Shown: positions 34,068 through 43,383 of the stretch, one piece after another
How positions within the stretch are numbered: the first letter of the stretch is position 1
How the letters are laid out: the number at the start of each line of letters is the position of its first letter
Source of the DNA: Flagellimonas ochracea
Lineage (GTDB): Bacteria; Bacteroidota; Bacteroidia; Flavobacteriales; Flavobacteriaceae
Direction: 5' to 3'
DNA length: 64,000 nucleotides
Assembly: GCF_009903685.1 (NCBI RefSeq)
Contig: NZ_JAAABI010000002.1
Coordinates: 1-64,000, forward strand
The notes under the pieces: model-generated
What the model was told of the DNA's origin: nothing
Seen by the model: only the letters and a program-made list of their open reading frames with translations
Database searches by the model: none
Translations under genes and position numbers: made by a program

Positions 34068-34874
34068 CTAAGGATTTTCATAGGATGCATTGCCCACAGT
34101 TTTTATTTTCTTTCTGTAGTGTTCTGGGTGCAATGCACTATTAGATTTTGTGAAATTTTGTTCTGCTATCCACTCCAAATCTCTATTCAATAAATTAGTC
34201 ATCATTTCAACACCACCGTAAACAAATTTGAATAGTAATGTGTTGGTATTGTATTCTCGGAATTGTAATTTACAATGAGCTTTATTCAATAAGTGCTTAT
34301 CGTAAAATGTTGGTATACTTTTAAAACTTGGCATCGTAAACTGTGAATCTACAAAAGGCCAATCAATTCCGTTCCTATTCATTATATAATCTCTCAATTC
34401 GCTAAAATCATACTTGTTGTAAAGCCCTTTTTGAGATTTGTACAAGGATTCAAGTCCCATTGTTAGCAGTAACTTTGAGACAGCAGATTCACTCTTATCA
34501 AATGTTTCTACTGTAAGTGCCATAGCACCTGTTTTAGGGTCAATTAGCTTTAAGTTTTTTGGGTCTACACTTTTAAAAGTAATGAGATTCTTTTTAAAAT
34601 CTGAATCAGCCTGAACAACTAAATCATTTACTTTCCCTTTTACGGGTTTTCCTTTTTTTGTGGCGATACCAAAACGACATCTTTCCATCACAAAAACCGA
34701 ATTCGTAAGTGCTTTTCCTTCAAAATTGGAAAAGCTATTATTGCATTTATCACAAACAACTCCTTTTTCAAGAGTATAATTTTTGTTTCCGAACGATTCC
34801 GGCACAATATGCTCAATAGATTTCGCTCTATTAATATTCTCACAAAAAATACACTTCATTTCGGTCTTTCTCAA
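34068..34874 (-). CDS. HNH endonuclease-domain protein
   Basis: 268 residues. The N-terminal HNH/zinc module reads MKCIFCENINRAKSIEHIV then PESFGN, and GVVCDKCNNSFSNFEGK, i.e. two CxxC pairs flanking an EHIVP nuclease core (His of HNH) and an Asn-rich end. The rest is an all-alpha/beta region with no recognised motif. Convergent with the E3 integrase. Typical of accessory HNH proteins in defence islands; target unknown. Confidence 0.82.
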   Translation of the reverse strand: MRKTEMKCIFCENINRAKSIEHIVPESFGNKNYTLEKGVVCDKCNNSFSNFEGKALTNSVFVMERCRFGIATKKGKPVKGKVNDLVVQADSDFKKNLITFKSVDPKNLKLIDPKTGAMALTVETFDKSESAVSKLLLTMGLESLYKSQKGLYNKYDFSELRDYIMNRNGIDWPFVDSQFTMPSFKSIPTFYDKHLLNKAHCKLQFREYNTNTLLFKFVYGGVEMMTNLLNRDLEWIAEQNFTKSNSALHPEHYRKKIKTVGNASYENP

Positions 34875-35015
34875 ATTGCGGGCAACAATTGTATATGCAT
34901 ACTAACACGCAAACTTCTATTTTAGTCGGATTACGAATTTAAGCTTTTGTACTAAAAAAGATAGTCCCGTAAAACGGCCGTGGCTGTTGCACAACTATTT
35001 TTTTAATGAATCAGG

Positions 35016-35212
35016 TTATCTCTTTGAATTCAAAAAAATTAATACTGAAAACCAAATATATCCTTCGGAAAGCTCGCTAAGGGTATTTTCATTTGGAGCC
35101 CAAAATCTGAACACATAAGGTCGTCCCATTTTAATCGGGAAATTTTCTCTTAAAGCTTCTAGTTCATATATATCCTCAATATACACTTTATAAGTAATGA
35201 TTCGTTTTTCAA
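35016..35212 (-). pseudogene. Remnant resembling DUF2971 N-terminus
   Basis: An open frame of about 60 codons contains VFRFWAPNENTLSELSEGYI then WFS before a stop at 35016-35018. That is reminiscent of the Y/F-R-...-N..TL..L..G.IYFS start of DUF2971 proteins, here cut off after WFS. I treat it as a gene fragment. The 450-bp gap around it (34875-35324) holds nothing else that I can recognise. Confidence 0.4.
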
Positions 35213-35324
35213 ATTATATTTCCTTTCGTGACAAAATGGCGTTCTTATGATAATGGCGTGGAATTTGAAACATTGATTTTCAGCCATTTAAACTATAGTT
35301 CGATATGAAAAAACTAAATAATAT

Positions 35325-36218
35325 ATGCCAAAAATTTCAGAAGAGACATTGAATAATTGGAGAAGGCCTCCAAGCGACGCAGAAGAGACAAAGCTAAATA
35401 ATGCTGAACGAATGGTTCGAGAAGCCATTAGTGAAGATGAAACTCTGTTGTCAAAATCAATAGAGGTTTTCGGACAGGGGTCGTATGCTAATGATACTAA
35501 TGTAAAACTCAATAGTGATATAGATATCAATGTCTGTTACAACGATGGGTTTTATTATGATTTGCCCAATGATGTTTCCAAAGATGATGCAGGCCTCGGG
35601 AATCCGAGTGAATACTCCTATGCTGAACTTAAAGATGATGTGGAAAAAGCACTTATTAGAAAGTTTGGCAGGGATTCGGTTAGAAGGGAGGATAAATGTA
35701 TTAAAGTGTTGGGTAATACCTATCGAGTTGAGACAGATGTCGTTCCTACCTGGGAATACAAAAGATACTCAAGTGCTAAGAGATATGTAACAGGAGTTTA
35801 CTTTAAATCTGATAAGGGTACTTGGATAGACAACTATCCGAAACAACATATTAAAAATGGTAAAGACAAAAATGCTGAAACCCATATGAGGTTTAAAAGA
35901 CTAACCCGAATTCATAGAAAGTTGAGATATAAAATGATTGATGATGGCGAGGATATAGGTGACGGTATTACTTCATTTTTGTTAGAATGTTTGGTGTGGA
36001 ATGTACCTAACCGTATTTTTAATAACAATGATACATGGACTGATCGTCTTAGAGACTCAATAGTCTATATCTATCAAAAAACTAAGGAGGAAAAAGAGTG
36101 CAAGGAATGGGGAGAGGTCTCAGAACTACTTTATCTTTTTCATGGAGAGAGAAAATGGTCAAGAAAAGAGGTAAACGATTATATGCTGCAAGCTTGGGAT
36201 TATCTAGAATTTAAATAA
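35325..36218 (+). CDS. CBASS CD-NTase (cGAS/DncV-like nucleotidyltransferase)
   Basis: 297 residues. The nucleotidyltransferase signature is FGQGSYANDTNVKLNSDIDI (GSY at 52-54, Asp65 and Asp67), with the third Asp at 138 in YRVETDVVPTWEYKRY. DGDGITSFLLECLVWNVPN-type helices form the OAS1-C-like half. These enzymes make cyclic di- or trinucleotides on phage infection and so activate a nearby effector. The next gene, 6 bp on, is a Cap15-like effector. All catalytic Asp residues are present, so it should be active. Confidence 0.9.
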   Translation: MPKISEETLNNWRRPPSDAEETKLNNAERMVREAISEDETLLSKSIEVFGQGSYANDTNVKLNSDIDINVCYNDGFYYDLPNDVSKDDAGLGNPSEYSYAELKDDVEKALIRKFGRDSVRREDKCIKVLGNTYRVETDVVPTWEYKRYSSAKRYVTGVYFKSDKGTWIDNYPKQHIKNGKDKNAETHMRFKRLTRIHRKLRYKMIDDGEDIGDGITSFLLECLVWNVPNRIFNNNDTWTDRLRDSIVYIYQKTKEEKECKEWGEVSELLYLFHGERKWSRKEVNDYMLQAWDYLEFK

Positions 36219-36224
36219 AAGATC

Positions 36225-36797
36225 ATGATAAAGTACAACATTAGAACTTTTGCCTACGCAATACTTGGTCTTGGTATCATTACCTTTTTACTAGTCTTTC
36301 TTTTTACCAAAAACATACTGTCTGCTTTTTCATCAACAGTGGCTATAAACGTAATTGTCTGGATGATTTTTATTCATTGGGCATGGAAGTTTAGAATTTT
36401 TTACCCTTGGTTGGTCCCCTTTCCTAATCTTTCAGGTGAATGGGAAGGTGAGCTAATATCCAATTGGAACAACAAATCCCTCGATCCAATACCAACACAG
36501 GTTACTATCAGCCAAACATTTTTCAATGTTCAAGTGCAAATTCAAACTGGTGAAAGCAAAAGCTATAGCACCGGTGCTTCATTCGACATAGATTCTGAGA
36601 GAGGCTTATGCCAATTATTCTATTCATATTTAAACACCCCTAAGCCTAGTGTCAGAGAGCGCAGTGAAATTCATTATGGAACAACTCGACTTGAATTCAA
36701 AGGGTTTAAGGTTAATGAATTAGAAGGAGAATATTGGACTTCTAGAGAAACAACAGGGGAGCTTCGGTTAAGGAGAAAAACTAATAAATATGGATAG
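36225..36797 (+). CDS. cap15: Cap15-like CBASS effector (2TM, beta-barrel)
   Basis: 190 residues: two membrane helices (about 8-29 and 33-56), then a beta-rich domain beginning with NLSGEWEGELISNWN and ending EGEYWTSRETTGELRLRRK. This is the SMODS-associating 2TM-beta-barrel effector, which oligomerises on binding a cyclic nucleotide and breaks the inner membrane, killing the infected cell. Starts 6 bp after the CD-NTase stop and overlaps the start of the third gene by 8 bp. High confidence in the family, moderate in the symbol. Confidence 0.86.
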   Translation: MIKYNIRTFAYAILGLGIITFLLVFLFTKNILSAFSSTVAINVIVWMIFIHWAWKFRIFYPWLVPFPNLSGEWEGELISNWNNKSLDPIPTQVTISQTFFNVQVQIQTGESKSYSTGASFDIDSERGLCQLFYSYLNTPKPSVRERSEIHYGTTRLEFKGFKVNELEGEYWTSRETTGELRLRRKTNKYG

Positions 36798-38562
36798 AAC
36801 CAAAGGTGATGTGATTGAACTATTTATGTGGGGATACCAAAAACATGTACAAATTTCATTCAAAGTTTCAGCTGAAAGTCTTTTTAATAAGCTGGATATA
36901 GGGCTAAATCCAAACGTGTTTTTCATTGGGGTATTAATTGAAGACAGGAATAATAGACACCCCATTTGCATTGAACCTGATGATACAGGTTTTCATGTAA
37001 GTAGTTTTTCAGATGTAGACCAATTGGCCAGTGAACTTATCAAGGTGGATAGCGAATCAAAAATCATTCATTCACATCCGATAGCACAAGAAAATCATGA
37101 CCATAGAATTTCAAAAAGAGCATATCGAGATAGCATTTTAAAGACTCTAAGGAAAGTGGGAGCATACGGAGAAGAAGATTATTTTGTTGCTTTCCCAACA
37201 TATGTAGAAGGATATCTTGTGTTTACCGCTCTATCCTTAAATAAAAATGTATTGTCAAAATATTATGCACTAACTAAAGATAAGTGGAATGAAAAATATT
37301 GCATTTCACGTTCCTTTATTGAAAGCTGCATAAATACCTTTTTAGGTGAATGCACCCAAGCATTGAAAGATCCAAATTATGAATCGGGTGCCATTTCACG
37401 AAAACCAGATGAACTATTACGAGATTCTGCACGTAATCTTATGTACACGGTATCTACTTCCGGGGGAAACCTTGATGGCTTACACGATCTATACGATGCC
37501 TGTAATGAAATAGCATCTATGAAGTATGAGGGTGCAGAAGGACTTGGAGGATTGATTATAACCCCTTATGACCATAAGAATCTTAAGATGACCCTACAAC
37601 TTAAAGAGCCTATAAAAATGAGAAATCGTAGAAAGGTTCGTAAGTTTTTGGAGTTAACAGATTCAGATTCCTACATAGTTTCAGACTCAGCATTAATATA
37701 TGGCTTAGGCAAATTAACAGGAAAGTATAACCCAAAAGATGAGAATATATTTGTTGTTGATTTTAAGAGCCATTTTAAATGGGAGCTCTCTCATGATGAA
37801 AACCCTATGATGGTGGTTGAATATGGATTCCCTACTCTACCAAAAGAAAAAATCAGCAGAGAGAAGTTTTATTCTGATTTGCCAAGACTTTTCAAGGATA
37901 TTAAAAAAAAGCAAATAGATGATTTATGGGAAGTCACTTTGGAGGCTACTAAACAAAAGCATGGAGCTATGCTTATTATATCCCTGCAAGCCGAAGTGGA
38001 AGCCGAGCGCTTGGGCAACCAGTGTTTTCCTCTAGAGCCTTTCAAACTAAATGAAAAGCTAGTTGCTCAAACGACATCAATAGATGGCGGAGTTCTTATG
38101 GATGAAAAAGCAAATTGTCATGCCATTGGAGTTATACTTGACGGAATTGCAACTTTAAAAGGAGATTCTTCACGGGGATCACGCTACAACTCAGCAGTGC
38201 GATATTATGAGCATTTTGGTTCTGAAGTGCCCCTCATGATAGTTGTGGTTTCGGAAGATGGTATGATTAATTTAATTCCAGATTTGAAGCCTCAAATTAG
38301 ACATAGTGATATTACTGAAGCTATTGATAATTTCAGAAAAATTCTTGAATCTGAGAACATCAATAAAAAGTACTTCAACAGGGGAATGAATTTTTTCAAA
38401 AGCGTGAATTTCTACCTAACAGAAGAGGAATGCAAAACCATTAATTCTTTGAGACATCAGATTGAAGAAAAGTTCGCTGATGATTTGGTTTGGGTAAGAA
38501 TCGTATATGAAGAATTAAAACCCAACCCAGATATGGATAAGTCATATTATAAAGATGAATAA
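36790..38562 (+). CDS. DAC-like (diadenylate cyclase-fold) protein, third CBASS gene
   Basis: 590 residues. An N-terminal region (about 1-150) has IIHSHPIAQ; the C-terminal 240-500 region reads as a DisA-type DAC fold with SIDGGVLMD (432-438) where DAC has DGA..., and RGSRYNSAVRY (462-472) where DAC has GTRHRAA. Because the catalytic RHR is RYN and DGA is DGG, cyclic-di-AMP synthesis is doubtful; a nucleotide-sensing role is more likely. I recall such proteins being called putative sensor domain DACNV. Its ATG overlaps the Cap15 gene by 8 bp, so it is part of the operon. Standard CBASS third genes (Cap2/Cap3, HORMA/TRIP13) are absent. Confidence 0.75.
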   Translation: MDRTKGDVIELFMWGYQKHVQISFKVSAESLFNKLDIGLNPNVFFIGVLIEDRNNRHPICIEPDDTGFHVSSFSDVDQLASELIKVDSESKIIHSHPIAQENHDHRISKRAYRDSILKTLRKVGAYGEEDYFVAFPTYVEGYLVFTALSLNKNVLSKYYALTKDKWNEKYCISRSFIESCINTFLGECTQALKDPNYESGAISRKPDELLRDSARNLMYTVSTSGGNLDGLHDLYDACNEIASMKYEGAEGLGGLIITPYDHKNLKMTLQLKEPIKMRNRRKVRKFLELTDSDSYIVSDSALIYGLGKLTGKYNPKDENIFVVDFKSHFKWELSHDENPMMVVEYGFPTLPKEKISREKFYSDLPRLFKDIKKKQIDDLWEVTLEATKQKHGAMLIISLQAEVEAERLGNQCFPLEPFKLNEKLVAQTTSIDGGVLMDEKANCHAIGVILDGIATLKGDSSRGSRYNSAVRYYEHFGSEVPLMIVVVSEDGMINLIPDLKPQIRHSDITEAIDNFRKILESENINKKYFNRGMNFFKSVNFYLTEEECKTINSLRHQIEEKFADDLVWVRIVYEELKPNPDMDKSYYKDE

Positions 38563-38683
38563 GATTGTCAGTCGATTTTAACACTGTCCAATTTTTAGAT
38601 AAGGCTACAAGAATGCATCGCTAACACCAATTTTGAAGGAATAAAGATGTATCTTACAATTATATGGCATAGTTGGCATTAAT

Positions 38684-39451
38684 TTGAAAAAAACAGCCTA
38701 TATAGATAACAATATTCTAATCGATTTTGAAGATAATGAAATCGGCAGATTCGATTTAATAGAAAATGTCGATAATAGGATAGTGGATTTATACTACTCA
38801 GCTGCGCATCTACAAGAAGCACATGAGATGAAAGAAAGTGATCCATCAAGTTTTCATTCTAGGCTGGAAAGAAGATGTAAGTCGATTTCTCGACTTACAA
38901 AGAACAAATATTTTTATCATGAATTACCTTCAAATCAGGTTCACAAGATGATTTTAGAACCTAAAGAAGTCTATGAGACAATCACCGCGGTTTCTTTTGG
39001 ACAATCCATGATGAAGGCTATGATGAATATGATTGACGAAGAACAAAAAAAGAGCTTTAGAGAACAATTAAATATCAATCCGTTGCGAATAAACAATTAT
39101 TCTCCAAAAGAGGTTATTGAACACATAAACACTAAACTAGGACTATTTGGAGACATGTCAATTGTAAAAATGGTCGAACAAAGTATTGACTTTCATCCTC
39201 AAGGAAAGACCTTTGGATTGCACAATAGGATAGCCGGTCTTTTCGAATTTATAGATATGATTGGTTATTGGAAAGACAAGTATACTCAGAAGTCAAACTA
39301 CGCCCGACTTTGGGATTCCAATCATTGTTATTTTGGGATATTTTGCGATTATTTTATATCAAACGACCGAAGAACAAGAAACAAAGCCAAAGTAGCTTAT
39401 GAAATATACAATATAGCAACCAAGGTTACTTCTTCAACAGGTTCTGAATAA
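38684..39451 (+). CDS. PIN-like domain protein
   Basis: 255 residues beginning at a TTG. AYIDNNILIDFEDNEIG at the N-terminus carries the first PIN Asp residues, and LWDSNHCYFGIFCDYFISND near the C-terminus the last. The middle is helical (SFGQSMMKAMMNMIDEEQKK). Looks like a PIN nuclease with an inserted helical domain. Stands 122 bp downstream of the CBASS operon on the same strand and has its own gap, so probably a separate unit. Confidence 0.65.
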   Translation: MKKTAYIDNNILIDFEDNEIGRFDLIENVDNRIVDLYYSAAHLQEAHEMKESDPSSFHSRLERRCKSISRLTKNKYFYHELPSNQVHKMILEPKEVYETITAVSFGQSMMKAMMNMIDEEQKKSFREQLNINPLRINNYSPKEVIEHINTKLGLFGDMSIVKMVEQSIDFHPQGKTFGLHNRIAGLFEFIDMIGYWKDKYTQKSNYARLWDSNHCYFGIFCDYFISNDRRTRNKAKVAYEIYNIATKVTSSTGSE

Positions 39452-39573
39452 AACTAATGCCAACAATACCATAGTTCATTGTTAGTCCTTTGCCAACCGC
39501 CAAATTTGGCTAAATTTGAGATATAAGCAAGCCCAAAGCTTGTTTCCGTTGAACAGCATATAAAAATTGAAGT

Positions 39574-40371
39574 TTGAGTTTTAACAAACCTTTCCATAGA
39601 AATTATAGACCAGTTTTAAAAACTGGATCTCAAGCTGGATACAGCGATTGGGCTTATATAATTGACAGGGAATATTGCCAAAACCCGGAACACTATACCA
39701 GAGCATTTTTAATAATACAAGAGGACTTAAAAAGACTTTTCGAATTTGTAGAACCTGCTGATAAAAATTGTGCGACTTATTCATTTCGAATTCACGAATT
39801 ATTGATGCGGACTTGTATTGAGATAGAAGCCAATTTCAAAGCGATTTTTAAAGAGAACATTTTTGTGCCAGTTTTCAATAACGGTTCGAGACAAGGACAA
39901 CCCAGAACTGAAAAATATTGGAATATTAATGACTTTAAAAAAATCAACAAAACGCATCATTTAGATGATTATTCCATTGAATTCCCTTTTTGGAAAGGAA
40001 CAAAAAATATTAAAAAGCCATTTTCTGAATGGAAAGACAATGATAATTTGACTTGGTATCAAGCATATAACAATGCCAAACACGATAGACTGAACAATTT
40101 TGAGCAAGCCAACCTAGACAACTTATTAAATGCATTTTCTGGACTTTGTGTTTTGCTTTCCGCTCAATTTAGAGACGTAGATTTTCAACCCGGACCTGAC
40201 AATTTGCAGACTCAGGGGTATAATTATTTTGGCGGTGGATTTGGTATAGGGGACTATTTAATTGTTAATTATCCCGATGATTGGAATGATAATGAATTGT
40301 ATTCTTTCGACTGGACTCAATTGAAAAAAGAACAAAACAGATTTGAAAAAATCGATTACAACATAATTTAA
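39574..40371 (+). CDS. Hypothetical protein, HEPN-like candidate
   Basis: 265 residues with a TTG start. A helical core (RIHELLMRTCIEIEANFKAIF) is followed by WYQAYNNAKHDRLNNFEQAN, which resembles the conserved helix pair of HEPN-like proteins with an N..KHDR motif, and a Gly-rich loop (YNYFGGGFGIGDYLIV). Placed 17 bp upstream of the HEPN gene at 40389, so probably co-transcribed. Family not certain. Confidence 0.5.
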   Translation: MSFNKPFHRNYRPVLKTGSQAGYSDWAYIIDREYCQNPEHYTRAFLIIQEDLKRLFEFVEPADKNCATYSFRIHELLMRTCIEIEANFKAIFKENIFVPVFNNGSRQGQPRTEKYWNINDFKKINKTHHLDDYSIEFPFWKGTKNIKKPFSEWKDNDNLTWYQAYNNAKHDRLNNFEQANLDNLLNAFSGLCVLLSAQFRDVDFQPGPDNLQTQGYNYFGGGFGIGDYLIVNYPDDWNDNELYSFDWTQLKKEQNRFEKIDYNII

Positions 40372-40388
40372 AATATTCATCAAATAAT

Positions 40389-41264
40389 TTGACTTCAAGA
40401 TTAGGACCATATGAAACCCTATTAAAAATCGATATTGTTGACTTTCAGGATTATGTCCAACTCAAGCACTTTGGAATAAGGAAACTATCTTATAAGGAGC
40501 AATGCGCCCTTTTCGATTTGGAAAGCTTCGATGTTGATGAACATAAGGAAGTAAAAAACTGGAAGCCAAAATCACCAGATAAAAAGAAAAATCGACTTAA
40601 GTATTTAGATGGGTATAGTAGACAAGATTGGGAAGAATTAATTGGAAGTGAATACTATATACTTTGTGATAAATTAGAAAATGTCGAATCGATTCTTGAC
40701 GCATTCAGACTTTATAAACTTGGTTATGTTGTTGCAACCTTCAGCAAAAGTCAAAGATATGATGCTTGTCAATTTCATTATCCTCGTTTCATAAAAGTTT
40801 CGAAAGCTGGATTACTTAAAATCAACGTTTCTGAATTGAAAGAAATTGAAAATTTATTTCTGGAAATAAGAAGTATTTCTAATAAAAAAATAAAGCTCAA
40901 TTTGGAAAGGTTCATTAATGCACCTAATACATATCATCATTCTTACATAAATTTAGTTGGGATACTGGAATCACTTCTTACTGGAAATGATAATGGAGAA
41001 CTGAAATTCCGGTTTGCATTGTACATGAATCACACTCTTAAAAATGCAATAAAATCTGAAATAGAAATTGACTTTATAACAGCTAAAAAATTATATGACA
41101 TACGCTCTAGTTTAGTTCATTCAGGAGTTTCAAAAAAATTCTCAAAAGAGCTATACCTTTTACTTAGAGATATTACTCGAGAAATTTTAGTTTGGAGTAT
41201 TTATAATCCAAATTACAATGCAGAAGATGATTTTTTGAAAACAACATTTCCCTTGAAAAAGTAA
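40389..41264 (+). CDS. HEPN-domain protein (ApeA-like C-terminus)
   Basis: 291 residues, TTG start. The C-terminal helical domain has LVGILESLLTGN, then LYDIRSSLVHSGVSK with Arg239-x4-His244, the Rx4-6H catalytic motif of HEPN ribonucleases. The N-terminal 150 residues (FQDYVQLKHFGIRKLSYKEQ) are unassigned. This build resembles abortive-infection HEPN proteins such as ApeA. Likely pairs with the preceding gene. Confidence 0.68.
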   Translation: MTSRLGPYETLLKIDIVDFQDYVQLKHFGIRKLSYKEQCALFDLESFDVDEHKEVKNWKPKSPDKKKNRLKYLDGYSRQDWEELIGSEYYILCDKLENVESILDAFRLYKLGYVVATFSKSQRYDACQFHYPRFIKVSKAGLLKINVSELKEIENLFLEIRSISNKKIKLNLERFINAPNTYHHSYINLVGILESLLTGNDNGELKFRFALYMNHTLKNAIKSEIEIDFITAKKLYDIRSSLVHSGVSKKFSKELYLLLRDITREILVWSIYNPNYNAEDDFLKTTFPLKK

Positions 41265-41418
41265 AAAATAAGCTGTACAGCACAGTGTATAGTTAATTCC
41301 TGCTGGATCCTAGAACGGAATCCCTAGCAATGAATTATCTTTAATGTCAGGTGGGCATTTTCCTGCGGAAATATCTGCAACTAATCGTACCCAAGATTGT
41401 TGTGATGTATAGAACAGA

Positions 41419-42396
41419 ATGAGTGAAAATTTCGAAAACTTTCCCAAATTAGAAGAAGCAAAAGCGTCAATCGAAAGATTAAAAAAAACCATTTGGCCTG
41501 AAATCTCGGACTTCAAAAATGCGGATGATTTTTTGAAAGAAGTGGAAGGTATAATTTTTAAAGAATTTGAAATCCTACCAAATATCTTCAAACTTTTTAC
41601 ACCTTCGGATTTTACTCTTCCAATATTTAGGGTTAGAGAAGTTGACTCTTTCACAAATATGAATCTGTTTTCGGAATACAGCTATCCTCCAATAAAATTC
41701 ACCGGATTTAATCGTTGTAATTTTCCAAAGAGTCCAGTTTTTTACTGCTCAGACAATCCGATGACAGCTTTAATGGAAGTTGTCAGGAACACCGATTATA
41801 AAAAAAGGAAATTCTGTGTTTCAAAATGGGAATTAATAGATTCTGATAAACAGTTCGTTTTCCAAACTTTTTTACAAACTGAGCTTCACCAGGACAATCA
41901 TTATGGCGTGTTGAGGGATGCAGAAATTAAACAATTGGACGAACCTTTTGAATATGAACTTGACAGTGAAAGAAAAGCTGGGCTTGTAGAGTATCTAAAA
42001 TTCCTTCATTCTGCGTTTATCAACGATGAAAGCTATGCTTTATCTGCAAGTATTGCACATCGGACACTAAACGCTAAACATAGTTTGGCAACTGATATTT
42101 TAATGTATCCAAGTGTACAAACCCAATACAAAGGGGTAAATATGGCAATTAACCCAAATTTTGTGGACAATATGATGAGAGTACAAAGGTTCTACCTTGT
42201 TGAATTGGAGAACTACAATATAGAAACGGGAAAATTTAATGTTACAATCTCCAAATATGGAGATATAAACAAGAATATTTTATTTTGGAAAAACATACGT
42301 CCGGAAGATGAAGTTTATAAAAATTACTTGCTGACCGACTTTAAAAGCTTAATTGATGACAACTTTCAGTGGAAGTTTGATAAAGCATCACGTTGA
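41419..42396 (+). CDS. RES-domain protein (putative NAD-degrading toxin)
   Basis: 325 residues. A RES domain spans about 75-270: PIFRVREVD (Arg), FNRCNFPKSPVFYCSDNPMT then ALMEVV (Glu), and ILMYPSVQTQYKGVNMAIN (Ser). RES toxins hydrolyse NAD+ and normally sit beside an Xre/MbcA-type antitoxin. No such gene lies on either side, and the N-terminal 70 residues are an extra helical segment, so this may be an orphan RES effector. Confidence 0.82.
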   Translation: MSENFENFPKLEEAKASIERLKKTIWPEISDFKNADDFLKEVEGIIFKEFEILPNIFKLFTPSDFTLPIFRVREVDSFTNMNLFSEYSYPPIKFTGFNRCNFPKSPVFYCSDNPMTALMEVVRNTDYKKRKFCVSKWELIDSDKQFVFQTFLQTELHQDNHYGVLRDAEIKQLDEPFEYELDSERKAGLVEYLKFLHSAFINDESYALSASIAHRTLNAKHSLATDILMYPSVQTQYKGVNMAINPNFVDNMMRVQRFYLVELENYNIETGKFNVTISKYGDINKNILFWKNIRPEDEVYKNYLLTDFKSLIDDNFQWKFDKASR

Positions 42397-42438
42397 TTAT
42401 TAAGAATTAGTATAGTCTAACTTTTGGTTAAGGAGTTG

Positions 42439-43239
42439 TTACAAGCTTTTCATTTCTTCAATAGTATCCAAAAGGTCTTCTTTTTTTAGGATGTGATTAA
42501 AGCTGTTTATGTTGCTAAGCTTATTCAACTTGGACAGACTTATATGACAGGTTAGAATTATTTTACGTTTAATGGAGCGAAATTGCTTTCTGTCTTTTTT
42601 AAACCTAAATCCTACCCTTAAAAAAACATTTTCATATTTCATCAGTAAAGCCAAAAAGTATGTAAAAGGAATATAGCCAATGGTCAATATGACTGGGAAC
42701 ACGAAGGCTTTTAAAGTTTTCCATGTAGAAAAGTCACGAAAGTCGACGCTCACTTGATAAATGGCATATATTAAAATGAAGATTCCAAATAGAGATAGCA
42801 CTGTACCTGTCAGCTTCTTTATGGGCCTATACTCTTCTTTCACTTCCGCCAAAGAATCCAAAACAACAATGATAGCGAGAATAGGAAATAGTATGAATTC
42901 CATAACCAAGTTGAAGGAATATACATTGACCAAAAATTGGAACAACACAATGAACTTAAAACTGTCTATTACAGTCCTTCTGAAAAAGTCGTTTTCTTCC
43001 AACGCTTTGTTAAGGTTAAGAAGGGTAATGAAACCTGTACCCATATACCAAAAAACGGTGTCCTTTAATAAAATGAAATCCCAAAACTTGACATAAGACA
43101 AGGCCAATATGATTAGCTCTAGATATATGATGGAAGCAAGAACAGTCATTATTATCTTAAACCTGAAAAACGCCTCTAATACGCCCAAGAAGGGTTTTAA
43201 GATGTTTTTTTTGAAGGAAAGTGCTGTGATTATCAGCAC
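42439..43239 (-). CDS. Polytopic membrane protein of unknown function
   Basis: At least 266 residues with about six membrane helices and a C-terminal hydrophilic tail (FRFKKDRKQFRSIKRKI). The GTG at 43239 is the first usual start codon, but the frame stays open upstream for about 22 codons reading LIPILEIFSHREIATIVWI, which continues the first membrane helix, so the real start may be a rare codon upstream. Family not recognised. Same strand as the membrane operon 43384-45627, 144 bp apart. Confidence 0.65.
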   Translation of the reverse strand: MLIITALSFKKNILKPFLGVLEAFFRFKIIMTVLASIIYLELIILALSYVKFWDFILLKDTVFWYMGTGFITLLNLNKALEENDFFRRTVIDSFKFIVLFQFLVNVYSFNLVMEFILFPILAIIVVLDSLAEVKEEYRPIKKLTGTVLSLFGIFILIYAIYQVSVDFRDFSTWKTLKAFVFPVILTIGYIPFTYFLALLMKYENVFLRVGFRFKKDRKQFRSIKRKIILTCHISLSKLNKLSNINSFNHILKKEDLLDTIEEMKSL

Positions 43240-43383
43240 TATCCAAACTATTGTTGCTATTTCCCTATGACTAAATATTTCTAGTATTGGAATCAGAGAT
43301 AAATGGTTTTAAGAAATGAATACCTAAAATATGGAAAACCACACTTAAGTCATTGCTTATTAAAACAAAAGTAAAGGTTGGTT

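Noticed and set aside
36790..37140. Possible JAMM motif (IIHSHPIAQ) in the DAC-like protein, which would make it a Cap3-type enzyme
   Set aside because: The Ser/Asp part of the JAMM motif does not follow at the required distance; left as an unexplained HxH motif.
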